Shown here: positions 58,808 through 64,000 of the stretch, piece by piece
Layout: every line of letters begins with the position of its first letter
Numbering within the stretch: position 1 is the stretch's first letter
NCBI RefSeq assembly: GCF_002332425.1
Contig: NZ_NRGS01000019.1
Coordinates: 62,001 to 126,000 of the forward strand
Direction: 5' to 3'
DNA length: 64,000 nt
Origin: Brachybacterium alimentarium
Lineage (GTDB): Bacteria > Actinomycetota > Actinomycetes > Actinomycetales > Dermabacteraceae
Position numbers and translations under genes: made by a program
Notes under the pieces: generated by a model
Seen by the model: the letters and a program-made list of their open reading frames with translations, nothing else
The model's database searches: none
Told to the model about the DNA's origin: nothing

Positions 58808-59839
58808 TTAGTCCTCGCCAACGTGACGCAACCAATTTAAAGTGTGCCCAATCGCCTGTGCCGAATCTTCTGCGACAGGTTCCCCAAAATGCATGATGGC
58901 ATTACGCACAACACGCACCTTCTCAAGCGTTTTCACGCAGACGTCTTGGTCGAATGGCAATTCAAGGCGAGCCCAGACCCTCTTGTCGCCCAAGGCCTTA
59001 ACATACTCGCCGAAGGTCATATCGGTTGCGCCATTGAACTCCTCAACATCGCCATCCCTAAGGTACTCCCTGAGCGTGGGGAGCGGCAACCTATCCAACA
59101 GCTGACGAATTCTTGCCTCAATCTCACCAATCCGGATATACGGCCCCGCGTTCAACTGGAACGCGCCGGCAAGATCGCTCGCAGTCAAGATCCCCACAAT
59201 CACGCCATCCGGATCACGATAATAAATGAACTCGTCTTCAATGATGCGCGGCACCAAGTCAATTAGGTCTGCGGAAGACTCTGCGACAAAATACCCCTCG
59301 ACTTTCGCCTCCTTCGCCAGCTTGGCCTTCCCCTCCCTACGCGCTGCCGCAATGCTCGCCCAGGTCACCGTCCCCTTGAGGTGATCGCGCTTGCCAGTCA
59401 GGATGGGGAGCTGACTAAACTCGTGCATAATCATGGTCGTCTCAACTTTTTCGAGGCTCCATTCAGGCCCAACATAATAGAGCGTCCGGCCACTTGTATT
59501 TAGAGCCGACACCGGCAGTCCCGCCGCGCTACGTCGCGAGCGCTCGTCACGAATGTCCGAAATCACAACAGAACCATAGTAGTCCGCCAGCTCTACAGGA
59601 GGCGAAACCACAAGGCCTCGCTCTTTAAGTGCTGTTTCGATTCTTGAGACTCCACGCCTACCGCGCCTCTCATACCCCACCAAGCCGATTAGCATCGACG
59701 TCTTAATGCGCCAGGGCTCATCTGCCTTAACTAAATCGAGCAGGTCGGCCAACCCTTCGGCATCATCCCACATCTTCTGGGTAAAAATTCGAGGTTGGGA
59801 CGCCGCCTTAGGACGATCATTCGATGCAACTTCGGTCAT
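58808..59839 (-). CDS. CBS-domain protein with C-terminal HEPN
   Basis: A 343-aa protein. The N-terminal ~130 residues have no assigned domain. Two CBS motifs follow: LEKVETTMIMHEFSQLPILTG...GTVTWASIA near 135-170 and FIYYRDPDGVIVGILTASDLAGAF near 205-230. The C-terminal ~90 residues (MTFGEYVKAL...) form a HEPN-like four-helix unit with VVRNAIMHF: Arg312-Asn ... His317 is the RNase-type Rx4H motif. CBS pairs bind adenine nucleotides, so a nucleotide-gated ribonuclease is plausible. The gene is strikingly lower in GC than its neighbours, with ATT/AAT codons, and is probably acquired. Confidence 0.72.
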   Translation of the reverse strand: MTEVASNDRPKAASQPRIFTQKMWDDAEGLADLLDLVKADEPWRIKTSMLIGLVGYERRGRRGVSRIETALKERGLVVSPPVELADYYGSVVISDIRDERSRRSAAGLPVSALNTSGRTLYYVGPEWSLEKVETTMIMHEFSQLPILTGKRDHLKGTVTWASIAAARREGKAKLAKEAKVEGYFVAESSADLIDLVPRIIEDEFIYYRDPDGVIVGILTASDLAGAFQLNAGPYIRIGEIEARIRQLLDRLPLPTLREYLRDGDVEEFNGATDMTFGEYVKALGDKRVWARLELPFDQDVCVKTLEKVRVVRNAIMHFGEPVAEDSAQAIGHTLNWLRHVGED

Positions 59840-60732
59840 TAGTCAACCTTTCGCAGCCAAAATTAAGAGTTCCGCCCGAACCGTAGAAACTCGTGCCGAG
59901 CTTGCTCTAGACACTACATGCTAAGTGCCGACTCTAGCTATGTTGGACTTGGCGCTGTCGGCGTCGCTGCGAAGGCGTGTGAGGTCGGGGCAGGTGGTGT
60001 CAGGTCGGCCGGAATTGCGGTGATGGACCCAGTCCACGATCGTTTCGCGCCGCATAGTTTCGGAACTGTAGGGGTCGACATGGAAGCCTTCGTCGGCGAC
60101 AAACCGCTGCTAGCGCTCGATCTTCCCGCTGTGTCGGCGTGTGCAGTTTCTCGTGCTCTGATGCCGGGTGGTGACCGAGTTGGGGCCCTCCTGGACGGCA
60201 CGTCAGCCCGTAGAACTAAGTACCGGCCGACGAAATCGCCGCGATGATCGTGGCGATGGAGTCCGGCACGGTGACGATGGCCCACTGCCCAATGCCTCAG
60301 AACGAGCAGCACGCCGAGTAGAGGCTCGGCTGGAGGGAGACCCTGCGCGGCCGCGGATCTGCTCCGCCCCTTTTCGACGGATTCCTCCGGCCCGCGCAGG
60401 CGCGCGGTAGTTACGCCCGCCCCTACGGCGGGCCGAACATGTGGATCTCGCGCATCGTGAACGGCGAGCCGTACGTCCGCGAGGAAGTCCGCCTGTGAGT
60501 GCAGAACTCCCCCAACGAGCTCGGCTTCGGACCGAATGCAGCTGCTTGTTCGCTCGCCGCCCGCCGCACCCGGCGGACATTGCCATCGCACCGAGCACGG
60601 CGTTCCACGGTCCGACGCCCACCCTCTCGACTCTCGAATCAGTCGCCGGGCGATGGCCCGCTCCGACCTGGCACCGACGGGACGGGGCGGACGATGCACG
60701 TCGCCCGCCCCGTCGGTCTGTATCGGTTGCTG
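59840..60732. other. Degenerate region with gene debris
   Basis: No intact gene in ~890 bases. On the minus strand, about 60110-59930 reads QRFVADEGFHVDPYSSETM...CPDLTRLRSDADSAKSNIA without a start. On the plus strand 60220-60320 reads VPADEIAAMIVAMESGTV...HAE with a stop, and 60325-60498 ends GGPNMWISRIVNGEPYVREE. All have coding-like composition but stops or missing ends; none could be assigned to a family. The low-GC signature ends near 59935. Confidence 0.5.
60681..60714 (-). terminator. Terminator of ectoine hydroxylase gene
   Basis: Perfect 10-bp stem GACGGGGCGG / CCGCCCCGTC with a short inner ACG/CGT pairing, starting 19 bases after the ectD stop on the minus strand. Confidence 0.75.
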
Positions 60733-61629
60733 TCAGCTCAGCGGCTGCGCGTCCCGGTGCGCGATGTGGTCCGGGCGCGGCGCGGACGCCGCGTATGGCG
60801 TCTCGAGCGTGTTCTCGACGCTGTTGAACACCAGGAAGATGTTCGAGCGCGGGAACGGGGTAATGTTATTGCCCGAGCCGTGCATGATGTTCGCGTCGAA
60901 CCAGAGGGCGGAACCCGCCGGCCCGGTGAACTGATCGATGCCGTGGCGGTGCGCCATCTCGGTGATGACCTCCTCGGAGGGCACCCCGACCTTCTGCTCC
61001 TTGAGCGATGACTTGTGGTTGTCCTCGGGGGTCTCCCCCAGGCTCGGCACGAAGGTGCGGTGCGAACCGGGCATCACCATGAGCCCGCCGTTGTAGGGGA
61101 AGTTGGGCGTCAGCGCGATCGAGCAGCTGACCGCACGGGGCGCGGGCATGCCGTCCTCCGCGTGCCAGGTCTCGAAGTCGGAGTGCCAGTAGAAGCCGCT
61201 GCCCTTGAAGCCGGGCATGTAGTTGATGCGGGTCTGGTGCAGGTACACGTCCGAGCCCAGCAGCTGACGGGCACGGTCCAGCAGGCGAGGATCGCGAGAG
61301 AGGCGATCGATCAGTTCGCTGAGCTGCTGGACGGCGAAGATCGAGCGGACCTCGCCGGAGACGCGTTCGGTGACCACGCGCTCGTCGCCGCGCAGCGACG
61401 GATCGGAGGTGAGGCGGTCCAGCTCCGCCCGGTAGGTCTCCACCTCCTCGCCGGTGAGGAACTCGGGCAGGATCGTGAAGCCGCGCTGGTCGTGGTCGCG
61501 CAGCGCGTCGGCGTCGAAGGGGCCGTCATCGGCGCTCCCCCACACCGTCGGGTGCTCACGGGCGAAGGGCTCCTTCGCCTCGGTGAGTCGCGTGAGGTAG
61601 AGATCGTCGGTCATGGTCGCCGTGGACAA
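60733..61629 (-). CDS. ectD: Ectoine hydroxylase
   Basis: A 298-aa Fe(II)/2-oxoglutarate dioxygenase of the EctD type (phytanoyl-CoA dioxygenase superfamily), converting ectoine to 5-hydroxyectoine. The EctD signature FYWHSDFETWHAEDGMP gives the first His-x-Asp iron pair, IMHGSGNN the distal His, and NFPYNGGLMVMPGSHRTFVPSLGETP the substrate/2-oxoglutarate region. AAAGGA lies seven bases before a TTG at 61629, which I take as start; the ATG at 61614 (MTDDLYLTRL) is an alternative. ectABC are not in the window, so ectoine is made or imported from elsewhere. Confidence 0.9.
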   Translation of the reverse strand: MSTATMTDDLYLTRLTEAKEPFAREHPTVWGSADDGPFDADALRDHDQRGFTILPEFLTGEEVETYRAELDRLTSDPSLRGDERVVTERVSGEVRSIFAVQQLSELIDRLSRDPRLLDRARQLLGSDVYLHQTRINYMPGFKGSGFYWHSDFETWHAEDGMPAPRAVSCSIALTPNFPYNGGLMVMPGSHRTFVPSLGETPEDNHKSSLKEQKVGVPSEEVITEMAHRHGIDQFTGPAGSALWFDANIMHGSGNNITPFPRSNIFLVFNSVENTLETPYAASAPRPDHIAHRDAQPLS

Positions 61630-61801
61630 ATGGTTTCCTTTCCTCGAGCGGTCTCGGACTGCCGGCACGCCCGCAGTCGCAAGTCCGACCGAGGACATGC
61701 CGACGCCGGGCGGTGAACCCGGCTCACTGCCGACCGTACCTGCCTTCGCGGAAGTGTTCTACCTGGTCGTCGCGTCGCGGTGGCGTTCCCGCGGGAACGC
61801 C

Positions 61802-62131
61802 TCATCCGAGGCCGGGGACGAACTGGATCACTAGCCCTAGCAGGGCGATGGCCATCCCGCCGATGCGGGTGCCGATCACGAGCCTCCGCCGGCGCGGGTC
61901 CATCAGCTCCGCGACGCCGAGAGCACCCATGAGCCCTGCGAACACCAGCAGCGGGCCGTTGGTCAGGGCGGCGTCGGTGAACGCCCGGATCACCAGGGAG
62001 GCAGTCAGCAGCAGGCCGAACCCGATCGTCATGGCGTGGGCGTTACCGCTGGGGCGCGGCGGGCCGGTCAGCTCCTCGCGCAGCATCGGTCGCGAGGCGG
62101 CGCCGGTCCGGGCTGGGGTGTGGTCCTGCAC
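61802..62131 (-). CDS. Small membrane protein
   Basis: A 109-aa protein with a ~35-residue polar N-terminus and three hydrophobic helices (MTIGFGLLLTASLVIRAF, PLLVFAGLMGALGVAEL, IGGMAIALLGLVIQFVPG) separated by a very basic turn (DPRRRRLV). The start is GTG with GGAAGGAGAGGA upstream. No known family. It does not overlap its neighbours and has no clear partner. Confidence 0.6.
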   Translation of the reverse strand: MQDHTPARTGAASRPMLREELTGPPRPSGNAHAMTIGFGLLLTASLVIRAFTDAALTNGPLLVFAGLMGALGVAELMDPRRRRLVIGTRIGGMAIALLGLVIQFVPGLG

Positions 62132-62417
62132 CGTCCTCTCCTTCCGCGGAGGCGGGCCAGTCTACGCATCCGGGCACAGGCGGCCCGGGTCGCGGACGGC
62201 AGCAACCGCCCTGGCGGCGGTGCCACCGGCCGGGTGCGGGATCCTCTTCCAGGTGCAGGCCGCTGATGAACGGAAAGAAGTCGCCGCCGCTGAGACAGTA
62301 TCCCCCGCGTGATCCTCCGCTTCCAAGCAGCGCCTTGACGAGGGCGTGAGCACCGCTACGGGGAGGCCGCGCTGCCTCGGGACGCTCTCGTGAAGGCCGG
62401 GGCGCGGTTCGCACCGC
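62132..62417. other. Intergenic region
   Basis: About 285 bases with no supported gene, terminator or repeat. Confidence 0.4.
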
Positions 62418-63671
62418 TCACCGCCGACCATACGTCTCCGCATACGAAGGAGCTGCCGGCCGTTCGATCCCTGCGTCCGCCCAGGCCTTCTTGGCGGCGC
62501 GCTTGAGGGCCTCGTTGCACTCGCCCGAACAGACCCAGCGCTCGAGGAACATCCAGAACACGTCGTCGCCGAACGGTCCGCTGCAGCGCACGCACTGGGT
62601 GTCTGCTGCTGCGCGCCCCTCCGGGTGCCGCAGTGCGGCACGCAGCCACTCCGAATAGCCGTCGGCCGAGCCGGTCGCCACTCGTCCCTGCTCGACGACG
62701 TACGCGGGCAGCCAGCTCGAGCGGGAAGCGGCCCGCTGAGCCCGGGTCGCCGCCTCGAGAGCCTCCCGGCCCACCGCGAGCCTCTCGTGCAGATCGTCCT
62801 CGGTCCAGATCTCGATTTCCTGCCCGCCCTCCGCGAGTGCCATGGCCTTCATGAGCTTTCGGGACATCGTCGCGCCCGGCCGGAAGGTGCGCGGGTCGAG
62901 GTCGCCGCTGACGAGGATCGTCGTCTTCTTCGTGACCGAGGTCTGGCACGCAGCGCCGAAATGCTCGACCAGCGCGTGGGCCTCGTCGCGGGTCGAGAGT
63001 GTCAGCTTGCCGGTGAAGACGATGCTCTCCCCGGCGAGGACATCCGATGCCGTCAGGGACGAGAAATCCCCGGTGGCGCGGGTACCTTCCCCCGCGGCAC
63101 GCCCACTGCAGCGGGCCAGGATGGCGAGCTCGGGAAGGCTGCCGACCCCGGCCCGGTCGCCGAGCGCGACGGCGATGCGTGCCGCCTGCACAGCGTCCGC
63201 GTGCGCTTCATGGTGCGTGAGCTCCTCGAGCTCCAGCGCCGCGGCGACGAACGGCAGGGAGTAGGAGCCCAACGTGAGGAGCCGTCGGGCGATCAGCAGC
63301 GTGTCGTACCAGGTGACCTCCGGCCAATCGAGGTCGAAAGCGCTGCAGGTCTGGTGCAGCACCGAGCGATCGAACGGAGCATTGTGCGCCAGCAGATCGT
63401 CACCGCCCACGAACCCCATCACCTCGGCGAACACACGGTCCCAGCCCGGGGCATCGGCCACCTGCTCCGGGGTGATCCCGTGGATCCCCACGTTCATGCG
63501 GTGGAAGTCGTCGAGCCCCTGCGGCGGCTTGATCAGCCAGGAGGCCGAGTCGATGACGGCCCCGTCGCGCACCTTCGCGACGCCGACAGCGCATGCCGAA
63601 CCACGCGCCGGGTTCGCGGTCTCGAAGTCGATGGCGGTGAAATCGAGCGAGGAACGATGTGAGGTCTCCAT
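62418..63671 (-). CDS. DEDDh 3'-5' exonuclease with BRCT domain
   Basis: A 417-aa protein. The N-terminal ~170 residues are a DnaQ/epsilon-type exonuclease: DFETAN (Asp15, Glu17), LLAHNAPFDRSVL (second Asp) and HHEAHADAVQAARI (His and Asp). Around 225-310 a BRCT domain follows (ESIVFTGKLTLSTRDEAHALVEHFGAACQTSVTKKTTILVSGD). The C-terminus holds a small cysteine cluster (CVRCSGPFGDDVFWMFLERWVCSGEC), perhaps zinc-binding. The combination is common in actinobacterial DNA-repair exonucleases. The ATG at 63671 has TACGGT seven bases upstream. Confidence 0.88.
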   Translation of the reverse strand: METSHRSSLDFTAIDFETANPARGSACAVGVAKVRDGAVIDSASWLIKPPQGLDDFHRMNVGIHGITPEQVADAPGWDRVFAEVMGFVGGDDLLAHNAPFDRSVLHQTCSAFDLDWPEVTWYDTLLIARRLLTLGSYSLPFVAAALELEELTHHEAHADAVQAARIAVALGDRAGVGSLPELAILARCSGRAAGEGTRATGDFSSLTASDVLAGESIVFTGKLTLSTRDEAHALVEHFGAACQTSVTKKTTILVSGDLDPRTFRPGATMSRKLMKAMALAEGGQEIEIWTEDDLHERLAVGREALEAATRAQRAASRSSWLPAYVVEQGRVATGSADGYSEWLRAALRHPEGRAAADTQCVRCSGPFGDDVFWMFLERWVCSGECNEALKRAAKKAWADAGIERPAAPSYAETYGRR

Positions 63672-63766
63672 GACCAGGACCGTAGCCCTCGAGGGGGACG
63701 TTCCGGCCCGGACCAGCCGCGGGAGCGCGGGCCCCCTGGACCTCCTCGCCTCGGTACCATCGACCC

Positions 63767-64000
63767 ATGCCAGGGGGAGACGCGGAACTTTCGGAGACGC
63801 ACGAGGAGGCGGTGCTCTCGCGCGTCGCCGCACGCGCCGCACAGGGGGACGCCGCCGCACTCGACGAACTCATCGAATCCCTGGACCGCTCCCGGACCGT
63901 GCATCGCATGGTGGGGTCGATGCTCCTGGACCAGCACGCCGTCGATGACGTCTCCCAGGAGGTGCTCATCTCGATCATCGGGTCGATCGGGCAGTACCGG
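63767..64000 (+). CDS. ECF-type RNA polymerase sigma factor, N-terminal part
   Basis: The first 78 codons of a sigma-70-family protein run off the window end. ARAAQGDAAALDELIESLDRSR and MLLDQHAVDDVSQEVLISIIGSI match region 2 of extracytoplasmic-function sigma factors. Region 4 lies outside. TACCAT six bases before the ATG suggests a leaderless transcript. It is divergent from the exonuclease-BRCT gene. Confidence 0.8.
   Translation, partial: MPGGDAELSETHEEAVLSRVAARAAQGDAAALDELIESLDRSRTVHRMVGSMLLDQHAVDDVSQEVLISIIGSIGQYR

Noticed and set aside
59938-60699. 253-codon minus-strand frame as a gene
   Set aside because: Arg/Pro/Ala-rich, no start signal, and better protein-like fragments lie in other frames of the same DNA.

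Overview
The window is GC-rich throughout, with strong G/C preference at third codon positions, frequent GTG starts and short ATGA/GTGA/TGATG overlaps. Its families (class I aromatic-regulated DAHP synthase, DUF1990/DUF6226, CGNR regulators, pRiA4b-type proteins, sugar ABC importers without their own ATPase, lone ectoine hydroxylase) point to an actinobacterium of the Micrococcales, with Dermabacteraceae (Brachybacterium-like) as my best guess. That placement is inference. I found no rRNA, tRNA, CRISPR array, intact insertion sequence or replication origin.

Layout. 1-4.5 kb: the end of a PfkB-type sugar kinase, a class II aldolase, a GAP-family membrane protein and a NarL-type two-component pair. 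4.9-9 kb: a DHA2 drug exporter, a tiny membrane protein, a DUF6226-DUF1990 fusion with coding repeats, and a non-coding 33-bp minisatellite. 9-12.5 kb: DAHP synthase behind a leaderless 19-codon peptide containing Trp-Phe-Thr-Tyr and a stem-loop (a likely attenuator), divergent from an aconitase. 12.5-25.4 kb: methyltransferase, CsbD, DHFR-like reductase, a glycerophosphodiester uptake operon (two permeases, binding protein, phosphodiesterase, SorC regulator), then SDR, lipoprotein, HTH protein, esterase and a membrane protein.

25.5-32.8 kb: after a decayed GH51 arabinofuranosidase remnant comes a co-directional set of histidine kinase, OmpR-type regulator, organophosphate:phosphate antiporter and a complete AfuABC-like ABC importer. 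I read this as a sugar-phosphate/organophosphate sensing and uptake island. 32.8-44.1 kb is mostly single metabolic genes (arylamine N-acetyltransferase, berberine-bridge-type oxidase, glyoxalase-like protein, ABC-class ATPase, frameshifted fic, YitT, pRiA4b-type protein, adenine/adenosine deaminase) and a divergent hydrolase/CGNR regulator pair. 44.2-55.1 kb is a carbohydrate region: sulfatase, permease stump and LacI repressor on one strand; FAD oxidoreductase, ABC importer and GntR/UTRA regulator on the other; then a PTS IIC-IIB and SIS operon.

55.4-60.7 kb looks accessory: a large UPF1/Dna2-like SF1 helicase, a CBS-HEPN protein in a clear low-GC patch, and about 0.9 kb of gene debris. The end holds ectoine hydroxylase, a small membrane protein, a DEDDh exonuclease-BRCT protein and the start of an ECF sigma factor. 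A recurring feature is a TAnnnT hexamer five to seven bases before the start codon, suggesting many leaderless transcripts.
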